Part shown: piece by piece, positions 32,601 through 40,638 of the stretch
How the letters are laid out: each line of letters starts with the position of its first letter
How positions within the stretch are numbered: position 1 is the stretch's first letter
Translations under genes and position numbers: made by a program
NCBI GenBank assembly: GCA_032718475.1
Contig: JAUCBJ010007591.1
Coordinates: 1 to 41,574, forward strand
Length of the DNA stretch: 41,574 nucleotides
Source: Nemertoderma westbladi
Lineage: Eukaryota; Xenacoelomorpha; Nemertodermatida; Nemertodermatidae
Direction: 5' to 3'
The notes under the pieces: generated by a model
Told to the model about the DNA's origin: nothing
The model's input: only the letters and a program-made list of their open reading frames with translations
Database searches by the model: none

Positions 32601-35559
32601 AGGAGAGGATAGCGGGAAAGACACTGACAGATCTTATTATGTCATTAAAATGCCTAAAGATCAGGTAAGTAAATTCAAGTCTCGAACCAATGACAGGAGA
32701 GAACAGGTAAGAAAAACTCCTCCTACGTCTCCTAAGAGAATTCAGGTGAGAAAGCCCGAAGAAAAAACAAGTGTGCACAATGTTACTCAAAGTAAGGTAA
32801 GTAACATCAAACCGAAATGTGCGCTATGTGACGGGACCCATCGCTTGAATATGTGTGATGAATTCCTAAAGAAATCATTAACTGAGAGACGGGAAGTCAT
32901 GTGGGATAAGCGGTTGTGTTATAATTGCCTCAGACAAGGACACCAATGGCGAACCTGTTACTCCAACACAAGGTGTGCAAAGTGCGGTGCGAAACATCAT
33001 ATCTTGTTGCACACTGAATTCGAGCGAAATAGTCCGAGTCAGGTAAGTGATTCCGAACTACATGTCCAATTCAGTGATGTGAACGACACGGATCAATCTG
33101 AGATGGAAGGATTCTATACGGACGAGTTCTCCGACGAAAACGAATCCTGTTACATGATAAATACCGCAGTGTATCGAGCACTCACTTATGAAAAAGATAC
33201 AGACATTGACCTCACTCTAACTACTTCTGATCGACAACCATCTTGGAAAGCGCCAACTTCCAATGTAGGGATCCGAGAATTTCCTGTGGTACAGGTAAGG
33301 GTCCACGGACCAAAAAGGAGTTATGTAGTGAACGCCCTCCTTGACTCCGGTAGTACGGGAACATTCATCGACAAAGAGCTAGCCGAAGACATATTTGCTG
33401 GACAACCCAAGTTCCGAACCAAGCTAAACATGTCAGGAATTATGCAGGTTTGGAAATCTACAGTAACAGCGGATTATTATGTAGGTGCGTTGTCCACCCC
33501 CCAGGACGAACTAGGAGAACATAGCATAAGGTCAGTGAAAATGGTGGCAATAAAGAACTTCGCTACCACCCAAGTGGAACCTTATAACTGGGACGAGGAC
33601 GATTTCACCCAGCAGCTGGAAATACCTAGATTCGACACCGATTACCCTGGAGTGCAAATACTCATCGGTCAAAACGCGCATGAAGCGCTCGAGACATTGG
33701 AAAAACGGCCCGCTCAACCGCAACCATTACAACCTTATGCGATAAGAACTAGAGTGGGTTGGTACTTTACTGGCCCTTCCCGTAGAACTCTCATGGAAAG
33801 ATTACCGAAAGATCAGGTATATCAAGTGCGAGAATGGGAAGTTGAGAACAGTGAGTTAGACGATCCAACTGAGGGAACTCCATACTCCTCAGACAACGAC
33901 GATATACATCAACTCTTCGATGAGGAGAATGCCATCGATCTCCTTAAGGAAAATGAGACTTGGCAAAACCAAGTAAACTTATGTCAACTCCTTCTTCCAT
34001 CAGATCGAGACGACTATAACGACGAGCTTAATGAAGTCATTGAACGTTATAATGCCAAGACTCGGGATGAACACGCCGTGAGATTCTTTACTCAAGAGGC
34101 TGTAGAGCCCAACTCCTACGATAAAGCCCTATCGGTGGAGGAAGAAAGAGCCAAGCAGATCCAAGCGACAACTACTCGTTTTCTTAAAGATCAAGGTAGA
34201 TATGAGATCGGTCTTCCTTTCCGAAAGCGAGAACCAAAGTTCATTAACAACAGACCCTTGGCGGAGAAAAGAATTGCTCAACTACATCGACGCCTTACGG
34301 CAAATTCTTCAGCTAAAGAAATGTATCAAACGCAGTTGAAGAAGTTTATTAGCAAGGGATATGCGGAGCTAGTACCGGAAGAAACACCTATAACTGAGAG
34401 AACGTATTATTTAACTCACCATTACGTTCCCAAACCCGGTAAACCCCATGAAGTACGAGTGGTGTTTGACGGCTCCGCCCTTTATATGGGCCAATCTCTT
34501 AATTCTGAATTGTTACCCGGACCCAACTTACTCCAATCCTTGTTGGGAATACTATTAAGATTAAGACAATATTCCATTGCTTTCGCCTCAGATATAGAAG
34601 GTATGTTCTTACAAGTCAAAGCGCTGGATAGGGATCGAGATAGCCTACGATTTCTGTGGTGGCCTGAAGGAGACCTCAACAAGAAACCGGTGGAGTACTG
34701 GATGACCATCCAAGCCTTTGGGATAATCTCGAGTCCTTCAAACGCCTGTTCCGTGGTGCGCACCACTGCGGATGACAACCGAGACGCCTTCTCTAAAGAG
34801 GTGATCGACAATATCAAACGAGACATCTACATGGACGATAATCTAAAGTCCCTTCCATCAGTCGAAGAAGCCATTGAGGTCGCTAAAGAAACGGTAGAAT
34901 GCTTAAAGAAAGGTGGATTTCGATTAACTAAATTCACTAGCAACTCCCGTGAGTTTCTGGAGTCGATCCCGGTAGAAGATCGAGGAGCAAAAGACCTAGA
35001 TCTAATAAAGGATGATCTCCCAGAAACTAAGACCCTTGGTTTGAAATGGGACACAGAAAGATATATCCTGTTTTTCCAACTAAAACAGCGAGATAATCCA
35101 GTTCGGACTAAACGGATTTGTTTAAGTATCCTGAGCACTTATTTCGATCCATTGGGATTTATTAGCCCAGTTATATTGATTGCTCGGAGTTTAGTACAAC
35201 AAATGTGGCTTGAAAACCACTCATGGGACGATCCACTTAAGGGAGAGTTATTAAAGAAGTGGATGAAATGGGAAGATTCTCTACCAGCCATCGAAAACTT
35301 TATAATTTCCCGTTCATATTTTGGTCATGTTCTCCCTACGTATTCCTATCAACTCCATGTGTTTGGAGACGCCAGCGATATGGGAATAGGTATAGTAGCC
35401 TACCTAAGGGTGGAAACTCCGGACGGAATCAAAGTCGCCTTGGTTACCTCTAAGGCATTGATAAACAACAAGTTGAAAGTTCCTCGAGCGGAGTTAAAAG
35501 CGGCTCTATATGGATCTCAGATCACTCTATTAAATAGCATCCCAGATCTGTATGCATGA
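29620..35559 (+). CDS. Gag-Pro-RT-partial RNase H polyprotein, 1979 codons, no integrase
   Basis: The first ATG of the frame is at 29620 and TGA is at 35557-35559, with no internal stop. Residues 1-780 are an unusual N-terminal extension with an Ala/Glu/Lys-rich coiled coil (about 380-460; EAERKAAE-type repeats). A BEL-type Gag core is at about 785-885 (VKFNGDEMKWLPFNEYYKDN). Cys-rich CALC (1067-1070) precedes a classical CCHC knuckle C1100-X2-C-X4-H-X4-C1113. The aspartic protease has DSGST at 1242-1246. RT has VVFDGS (D1617), FASDIEG (D1658) and YMDD (1737-1740). The post-RT region (LGLKWDTERYILFF) leads to the start of RNase H, FGDASD (D1917) and PRAEL (E1958). The frame stops 21 residues later, so the last RNase H acidic residues and the whole integrase are missing. 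Catalytic residues of protease and RT appear intact. Confidence 0.92.
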   Translation: MSDTKQNLSDSLLDVTICDSDRDVEPSRPKFSSPPTVRKVIPPVVISEPRLVQHRRSIIGTRAQVKRDQEAAEQQQPASQEFIPQRPDSSSSEDTVELTPERGAKMTDAVYSDPLLILPTAVLTRLLIAVEEHQIDWARNKRSTKDSYAGYTREELKSIVESQWNFPGPGLPFDLSEAAWEDIHRMGVAKETIDPAVWKRSAAGYAQGFFSSIERLKEQLFQQPQGPQEQGQLLYQVRERILRIRLILSAFEEASKRRQDTSLQVAVKTWFQRVSLQVQGTAQWKAQLEERSTHGESTEATFSQVESEATAEKPHKRDAIDIYLSDYQRFLGDEELRRRLDGLSPNSEGTQRVLDAIDVEMRAANQARFDERLRITRVQEEQVKKKRIEDRKIAAAAVAVAEAERKAAEVDRKAAEAAAEAKAAAAEAERKAAEAERKIAVAEAERRAAEETTQLELENIQENQDCINKQLTASNMQMMNRSTPKRQGYTSSEEGDTTDTEGKENSSRLSRRRRTSHRQKLPDLPPAVRRQLNNTNLGSTEPTDQIITIERLPTIVDEPEIIRPVPEATLSVAETPVLPEPTSKFPLHSTKLPVPSRTAHETVHVLDSERNIHDLSPVVPRPPATTLATPASAVEWVDERRRGMDLLLGQMQETVQQFKGTVRESRLELQEVQQNIALERDKLVNTQKGIPPPSVMMCQPVRSEVSHAQGVEPTRIYTASEVETPIVNPIKGNYRPVDNDIPYRPDHNPRNLYTDNSILNNTMAQESFTRQMARTEARQAVKVGEIVKFNGDEMKWLPFNEYYKDNIQNSVLSNGEKLRFLIECLEGSPKLMALKFIGHPDGLRQVWNTLNIRYGNRNNIAKYLYAKLVAPRKFISSGIIEFSDEIQEICRQLDWLGKSHEYQSSMVIGAVASTLPKGGVGTRWDKKVLYMMEQQRRDPTMADLMSFLDGEVKLQLLKLSREKTPENKVSEKPISRRKVTPVCYTDDGESQTSQGEDSGKDTDRSYYVIKMPKDQVSKFKSRTNDRREQVRKTPPTSPKRIQVRKPEEKTSVHNVTQSKVSNIKPKCALCDGTHRLNMCDEFLKKSLTERREVMWDKRLCYNCLRQGHQWRTCYSNTRCAKCGAKHHILLHTEFERNSPSQVSDSELHVQFSDVNDTDQSEMEGFYTDEFSDENESCYMINTAVYRALTYEKDTDIDLTLTTSDRQPSWKAPTSNVGIREFPVVQVRVHGPKRSYVVNALLDSGSTGTFIDKELAEDIFAGQPKFRTKLNMSGIMQVWKSTVTADYYVGALSTPQDELGEHSIRSVKMVAIKNFATTQVEPYNWDEDDFTQQLEIPRFDTDYPGVQILIGQNAHEALETLEKRPAQPQPLQPYAIRTRVGWYFTGPSRRTLMERLPKDQVYQVREWEVENSELDDPTEGTPYSSDNDDIHQLFDEENAIDLLKENETWQNQVNLCQLLLPSDRDDYNDELNEVIERYNAKTRDEHAVRFFTQEAVEPNSYDKALSVEEERAKQIQATTTRFLKDQGRYEIGLPFRKREPKFINNRPLAEKRIAQLHRRLTANSSAKEMYQTQLKKFISKGYAELVPEETPITERTYYLTHHYVPKPGKPHEVRVVFDGSALYMGQSLNSELLPGPNLLQSLLGILLRLRQYSIAFASDIEGMFLQVKALDRDRDSLRFLWWPEGDLNKKPVEYWMTIQAFGIISSPSNACSVVRTTADDNRDAFSKEVIDNIKRDIYMDDNLKSLPSVEEAIEVAKETVECLKKGGFRLTKFTSNSREFLESIPVEDRGAKDLDLIKDDLPETKTLGLKWDTERYILFFQLKQRDNPVRTKRICLSILSTYFDPLGFISPVILIARSLVQQMWLENHSWDDPLKGELLKKWMKWEDSLPAIENFIISRSYFGHVLPTYSYQLHVFGDASDMGIGIVAYLRVETPDGIKVALVTSKALINNKLKVPRAELKAALYGSQITLLNSIPDLYA
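32520..33300 (+). promoter_or_regulatory. Cluster of splice-donor-like sequences inside Gag
   Basis: Seven matches to (A/C)AGGTRAG occur in 780 bp, at 32522, 32662, 32704, 32743, 32794, 33040 and 33292. Several are the full consensus CAGGTAAGT or AAGGTAAGT. All lie in the same codon phase, encoding Q/K-V-S/R. They surround the zinc-knuckle region. Whether any is used is unknown. Confidence 0.5.
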
Positions 35560-35636
35560 GAATTACCCTAATTCTACTGCTAGCTTTCCATAATGTCACC
35601 ATAGCAACAACCACGCTAGAAATAGAAAAGAGTTAA
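35556..35636 (+). CDS. 26-codon signal-peptide-like mini-ORF overlapping the Pol stop
   Basis: The ATG at 35556 overlaps the Pol TGA in the form ATGA. The encoded peptide has Met-Arg, then a run of Ile/Leu/Ala and a small-residue stretch typical of a secretory signal, and ends at a TAA (35634-35636). Retroelement env genes often begin with such a peptide overlapping or just after Pol. Here nothing envelope-like follows, so it may be the leftover start of a lost env or chance. It is not a working gene as it stands. Confidence 0.35.
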   Translation: MRITLILLLAFHNVTIATTTLEIEKS

Positions 35637-36097
35637 AAGAGCAATAGAAAGCTTATCCCATTGAATAGCATACGGAATAAATAGCACACTGCTAGTATCC
35701 AGGGATACATAATAATAATGTGGCATTCTGGAAGGCACTTGACTAACGGACAAATGGCCCGAATGTGTACAATTTGTGACAGTTGTGTGGAATTTGTGCG
35801 TTTATAGGTGAATGTTACTACTAAAGTGTGTTTACAGTAGCGAGTCGCAGTTGTGAAAGTTACCCTGCCTCTGTAGCAAGAACCTGAAGTAATTCTGAGC
35901 CCTTGGGACGGACAGTGGAGTGACTCGCGCTGGTTATTGTTGTCGTTGTGTAGCTCCTACGTTGGCGAGAGACACAGCGGCGACAGTACATTAGTGCTGA
36001 GGGGCTTGCGCTGTCCGGGGGCATGGAGGGGGAGGCAGTGACGACCGCTAGCCTAAATTATGATTAATTATAATATCGATAAACTCATATAGCAGCT
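35637..36097 (+). other. Non-coding spacer with a CpG-rich segment before the third ORF
   Basis: No open frame of note. The first 250 bp are AT-rich. From about 35925 to 36055 the sequence is CpG- and G-rich (CACAGCGGCGACAG, GGGGGCATGGAGGGGGAGG), unlike its surroundings, and ends 45 bp before the ATG at 36098. It could be an internal promoter or 5' leader for the third ORF; this is inference. The integrase expected here is absent. Confidence 0.45.
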
Positions 36098-38136
36098 ATG
36101 ACTGAGTTGATAGAGGATGATCTTGGTATCATGGAGCGATATTCCCTACCCTTGCAAGCGTTTGTTGATAGTTTAATAAGCGGCGACGCTAGTCAACCTA
36201 CTACAGAGGACGATGGCCGTTATATCGAACCGCCAATGTCAAAGGAACAGCTCATGCGTGAATTGGACTATAGAAAATTCACCGCTCGCTATATGCATCG
36301 TAAGAGTACGTATATCGACTTCTTAACCACTGGTCATCCTATCGATTTACACGATACGGACGATGTAGACACCAAAAGGGAAATGATCCTATTTAAATAT
36401 CATGCCCAGCGGAGTCAGAACGAAAAACTTAGAATCGAACACGAAAAATTCTATTCGAAATCGACTCAAAATAGAAGACGTTGAAGAACCGGATAAACGC
36501 AGTGACTTCAACGTATATTTGGAATTCTTGAGAGAAGTATGTAAAACTGGAGAAAGATCACCCACGTTTCCTCTACAAGACATGCGTCTTTGGCATTATT
36601 GCGATGAATTCCCTAGACCCAACCAACAAACGGAAAGACATAAACATCCGCGGAGACGTTGCGCTAAACACAGTTTTACTCGCTATACTTACGGGAGTTT
36701 CGAGCGAAACTTGTTCGACGTATCACCTACGCTCGCTCGACTCAAACAATCCTTAAATAAACCGATGATCAGAGTTCCGGAATACTCGGTCAGACCTCCT
36801 CATTCCCTAGTGAGACCTCAAACTCTTGATCCTAATAGTATAACAGATCCTCCTGAACTGTACTCACTGTTCACAGATCTCGTGTTACCCGAACAATTAA
36901 TCGGTGGCACTCCGGTAGTGGGCTCTTTAGATATTCGCCCATCTTACCTAGCCGGATTGGGACGCGGACATTTAATATCGCCGTTTAACCCGTATAATCG
37001 TCCCGGTCTAACCCCGATACAACCCGTCACCGAAGTCGAGGAGAGCGTTGTACGAAACGCGTTAGACACTATTCGGCAAAAGATCGGAAAAGGAACTTAC
37101 GATTGTTTGGAGAAACGTAAATTGCAGCAGCAAGTCCAAGCGGTAAAATAATTAGCTTTACCTCAGTTCGATCGGGAAATCCAGAATCTCGAAGAAGATA
37201 TCGAACTTGGACAAACCTACTCTCTACAAGAGTATTTGGACGAACGCTTCCAACGACAAGCGGAGGAAAATCAGCTCGAGGAGAAACACATCGAAATGGA
37301 TGAGAGAGAAGAAGCAGCTTTAGCCCAACCAGAAGCTCAAATCCTTATGACTGATCTCTATTCCAAAACCATCATTCATCCCTCGATGGTTCCCCATATC
37401 GGAGACAAACTCTTCGCCACGGTACAACCCCAACCGGTTGATATCAACCTAAGATCTCAAGATCTTATCGCTAATGCACCTATGTTACAATGTCCGCCAA
37501 TCGAGGCCACTCATATCGACCGTATACTCGTTGAACCTCCGGACAATCGAGCGGATCTTGTCCGTCGTATGGTACACAAGGTCAACCTATGCGCTAGACC
37601 TTTACCGAACTCATTTTATGGGATCAAAGACCACCCTTATTATGTCAATTTAACTCAATATTATATGGTGAAACCGGAGATCCTACATACAGTTTAAAGT
37701 TTCTACCATTGATAAATCACGCGGTGACTTGTTCATAAACTCGCATCCCGACTTACAAGAAGTTCATAGACAACCATATGAATATAAAGCCAGAGAACGC
37801 GAGTTGGAAAGAACCATCAAACCGAGGAAATTTCTCACTACTCACAGTCAACCTACCGCTCTCGTGCAAACGACCCATCAGGGACCAGTAAGAGCTGCTG
37901 TCTTGAAACGCACTCTAAAGGTTGTTCGACCTCATTCCACTGAGGTTGATATCGATCAACCGGGTACCTCGACTGGCGGATACACCGCCCATAACCCTAA
38001 ACCTTCCGATGCAATTGTATTGTACCCCTCACCCAGGAGTTATAGCCCTCCTAGTAAAGTGGCTCGCCCCAAAGAGAAAATTTCTCTTGCTAGCCTCAAA
38101 AAACTTCGTAAACGCCGTTCACGTAAGAAGGAGTAA
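36098..38136 (+). pseudogene. Unknown third ORF in env position, about 680 codons, decayed
   Basis: A coding-like series starts at ATG 36098 (preceded by an in-frame TAA at 36080; purine at -3) and runs through three frames: 36098 to about 36440, then after a shift about 36440-37697 with one in-frame TAA at 37149-37151, then after a second shift about 37698-38136. The pieces abut without gaps in protein character. The product would be hydrophilic, rich in Pro, Arg, Glu and Gln. Landmarks are MRELDYRKFTARYMHRKSTY, RLWHYCDEFPRPNQQ, SYLAGLGRGHLISPFNPYNR and a strongly basic, nuclear-signal-like C-terminus (LKKLRKRRSRKKE). There is a glutamate-rich segment near 37240-37320. I see no signal peptide, membrane segment, furin site, integrase HHCC or DDE, or protease motif, so it is neither an evident Env nor an integrase. 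I do not recognise it. Confidence 0.65.
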
Positions 38137-38214
38137 TTGTTTAGAGTATTTTTATATTTTAGAAACTGTGATTTTTTATATTTTATAGAATTAAATCCCA
38201 TTTTCTGGGAGCGG

Positions 38215-39386
38215 TGTAAAAGCTTTTGCGGACATAACAAGTCATTTTTCCCCACAATGTACCGTGTAGGTGCTTTAAGCGGACATAACAAGTCATTTTT
38301 GCCACAATGCGCCTAATACTCTAAAAGACTGGAGCTCAGATGACGAAATCTGTCAGCTGATTTTCTGTAAACGTGGAGCCTCTTTGTTCTGCTCAGCCAA
38401 TCAGAGCGATTTTCACTTTAACTTGAACAAGGGCCTATGTAAAACCGCGCAATGCATTACGGTCTTTGTTTACCTTTCTGAGCGAGAGAACTGCTTGGAA
38501 ATCTTCTGTACTTCTGATTTTGGAAGTTTCAGACTTTGCCTAAACATCTGATAGCTTTGATTACAAGGACGTAATCTATTATCTGCAATGCATTACTGCA
38601 ACGCATTACTGACAGCAAATCAACTCGGAACCTACCGACATACTGACTCATTGAACTCTCATTTATAACTAGTATGTAACACATACTGATTGTTCACCGC
38701 ATTATTTTACTTCTGTTATTAATTGTTGTTATATGGATATATATTGTTGATATATTTGGATAATACTGATGAATACTCATAAAACCACCCCCCATCTTCT
38801 TGATTACTGAAGGTTAGAGGAACAGGTTACCGGTAGCAACTGCGACTTACATTATAGTGGTTTTTGTGTGAATTAAATGCTATTTCATAATCCCTACATG
38901 TGTCAGTTGCGATCTTCCTTATATATGATCAAATTCAGTGACGGTCGGCAGATCAGTGTGCAGTAGTGTGAAGTAGTGTGAAGTCGTGTGAAGTAGTGTG
39001 ACAGATAATAAAGCATCTCCTAAAGAATGCACTATTTACGAAACTCATTAGCCATCTAGTTGTGATTAGTATAAGTCATAACTCTGTTTTTATACTTAAA
39101 GCGCCGCGTCCTAAAGGAACTGTTAATATTTCCCCGAAAGTAAATATATTTGTCAGAGATTATATAGTAACGATCAATGGAATAATACAGTAGGTCTGCA
39201 CCGCAATAACTTCAAAGCACCCGAATCCAGTCTCCCTTAACTGTGGGTGAAAGGTCGCTCACAGACTGGCTTCGGTGGATGTAACTTCAGTACATTAAAT
39301 AATTGGTCTAGGCTAAAGTCGATTTATAAACAAGAAGACAACTAAAATTGGCAGGTTAAACTGCTAAAGGTCTAAAAGCGCGAACA
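38215..39386 (+). repeat. 3' LTR (1172 bp)
   Basis: Begins TGTAAAAGCTTTTGCG and ends GCGCGAACA. A tandem pair of GCGGACATAACAAGTCATTT units (from 38228 and 38279) looks like a U3 repeat. GCCAATCAGAGCG near 38396 matches the 5' LTR CCAAT box. AATAAA at 39007-39012 is a polyadenylation signal. A 10-bp GTGTGAAGTA-like repeat (38956-39001) is absent from the 5' LTR. Confidence 0.85.
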
Positions 39387-39391
39387 CCACG
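39387..39391 (+). repeat. Target site duplication, right copy (CCACG)
   Basis: Matches 26282-26286 and abuts the AACA end of the 3' LTR. Confidence 0.85.
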
Positions 39392-39515
39392 CAGGCTCGA
39401 ATTTTGTTCTTCCCACTTTAGACTTGTTCCAAATCCTGGAATACGACTAGAAAGTAATGGCGAAGGCATCAAATTCCTTTTCTATTTAGGCAAAAAGGAA
39501 CCAAACTACAGACTA

Positions 39516-40079
39516 TTGATAATTACTCCTGTTATTACTACTGCTGTAATTCGTAATCCAAGTGATGATCCACAACCGAGCGATGATAATTATACCCTCG
39601 TCACCTATTGTCGTCCGAAGCGTGATCCTCCACAGAAACAGGCGGTGGCGGCTCGTGTGAGAAGAGGCGCGAACAATTCCAATGCGCCTTACTTTGTTCA
39701 AGGTTCCTCCAATGGTACGGGGGGGTTCTGTACGGTTCAACCTTCTCGTAAACCCTTCCTTACAGGATGTCATCCTGATTTTGATCCCGCAGTTATCCTC
39801 GATCATGTAAAAAACTCTCTTGGGTTTGCTGACGTCACCTGCTACAGCATATCAAAGGCAGAGTCTCCCGTTCGGTCGTTTTTAATAACGTGTTCAGAGG
39901 ATCAACATTCTCTACTCTTGGATCCAAGTATCTGGCCACTCTATTCGAGAATTCGCGACTTTGAAACAAGGCCCCGCGCCACTAGGCCCATGCGCGTCGC
40001 AACGGGATTTAATACAGCTGTTCCAGACTCTACTGCTACAACTGCGGGTAGCCCTCCTGTGGGAAACAGTAACGCCTAA
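39516..40079 (+). pseudogene. LINE ORF1-like fragment with RRM-like block, 5' end missing
   Basis: An open frame of about 187 codons ends at TAA 40077-40079. It has no ATG near its beginning, so it is truncated or an exon-less remnant. The N-terminal half is Pro/Asn/Arg-rich; the second half (RKPFLTGCHPDFDPAVILDH, FADVTCYSIS, SFLITCSEDQHSLLLDPSIW) has the strand-helix pattern and the terminal DPxIWPxxxxIRxF wording seen in the RRM-type ORF1 C-terminus of CR1/Jockey-like LINEs, comparable with the RRM-like block of LINE A. No ORF2 follows before the window end. Confidence 0.5.
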
Positions 40080-40158
40080 TCGCTGATGCGAACCGGTACG
40101 CGGCTTTGGACACTGGAACCCAGGGTACCGAAACAAGCGTCGTGGCCGGAGAGTCAGT

Positions 40159-40585
40159 GAAGTAGCTCAAGCATTCTTAACATTCTGTCCATGCTGGGCT
40201 CTAACTGCTACGCCGGGTTCATTGTGTCAAGTTCAATGCACACATCTCCAACCAGACACTATATAACATTGGAGGTGTCTCATTGGTTCCCCCAAGCTTG
40301 ACACTAGAACAAAATCGCCTCCGCTTTGCAGGACATTGCTTTCGCCGTGAGGACCAGCCAGTGCATAATCTTGTACTTTGGCAGCCTCATGGAGTGAATA
40401 AGCTTGGTGGACAGCCCATGACTTTCTTGAGACGCATCTTAAAGGACACTGGCCTTGAAGATGCGGATGATCTAGCAAATGTCATGGGTGATAGGGAGTT
40501 GTGGCGGTGCAATTTTGTCGATAAGCCGGCACAGCATTCTTAAAAAAGCAGCTGCAATGCAGCATGCCGATCCTAGTAGTAGTAG
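40159..40585 (+). mobile_element. LINE B insertion flanked by an unusually long 53-bp direct repeat
   Basis: A 427-bp insert: from about 40214 (GGTTCATTGTGTCAAGTTCA) it matches LINE B at 21046 onward. The C-terminal ORF (RLRFAGHCFRREDQPVHN ... KPAQHS stop at 40541-40543) is intact and nearly identical to the copy at 11.8-12.0 kb, followed by the 3' UTR and TAGTAGTAGTAG. The flanks 40106-40158 and 40586-40638 are the same 53 bases (TTGGACACTGG ... GAGAGTCAGT), far longer than the 11- and 12-bp duplications of sister copies. The first 55 bp of the insert (40159-40213) are unexplained. Confidence 0.9.
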
Positions 40586-40638
40586 TTGGACACTGGAACC
40601 CAGGGTACCGAAACAAGCGTCGTGGCCGGAGAGTCAGT

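Larger units (their letters stand above)
26287..39386 (+). mobile_element. 13.1-kb BEL/Pao-class LTR retroelement with target duplication
   Basis: The boundaries are set by two related LTRs that both begin TGTAAA and end AACA, immediately flanked by CCACG (26282-26286 and 39387-39391), the 5-bp duplication expected for BEL/Pao. Order: 5' LTR, 2.2-kb leader, Gag-Pro-RT-partial RNase H frame (29620-35559), signal-peptide-like mini-frame (35556-35636), 460 bp without ORFs, decayed third ORF (36098-38136), short purine-rich tract (GGGAGCGG, 38207-38214), 3' LTR. The class call rests on Gag (DUF1759-like), the DUF1758-type protease, the RT and the region after it (Peptidase_A17-like), which are the BEL/Pao order. 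No integrase is visible. The primer site is uncertain: the first TGG after the 5' LTR is at 27448, 17 bases in, farther than usual. The element lies in sense orientation relative to FOXRED2. Confidence 0.88.

Noticed and set aside
36098-38136. Calling the third ORF an envelope gene
   Set aside because: No signal peptide, membrane segment, cleavage site or Cys pattern; position alone is not enough.
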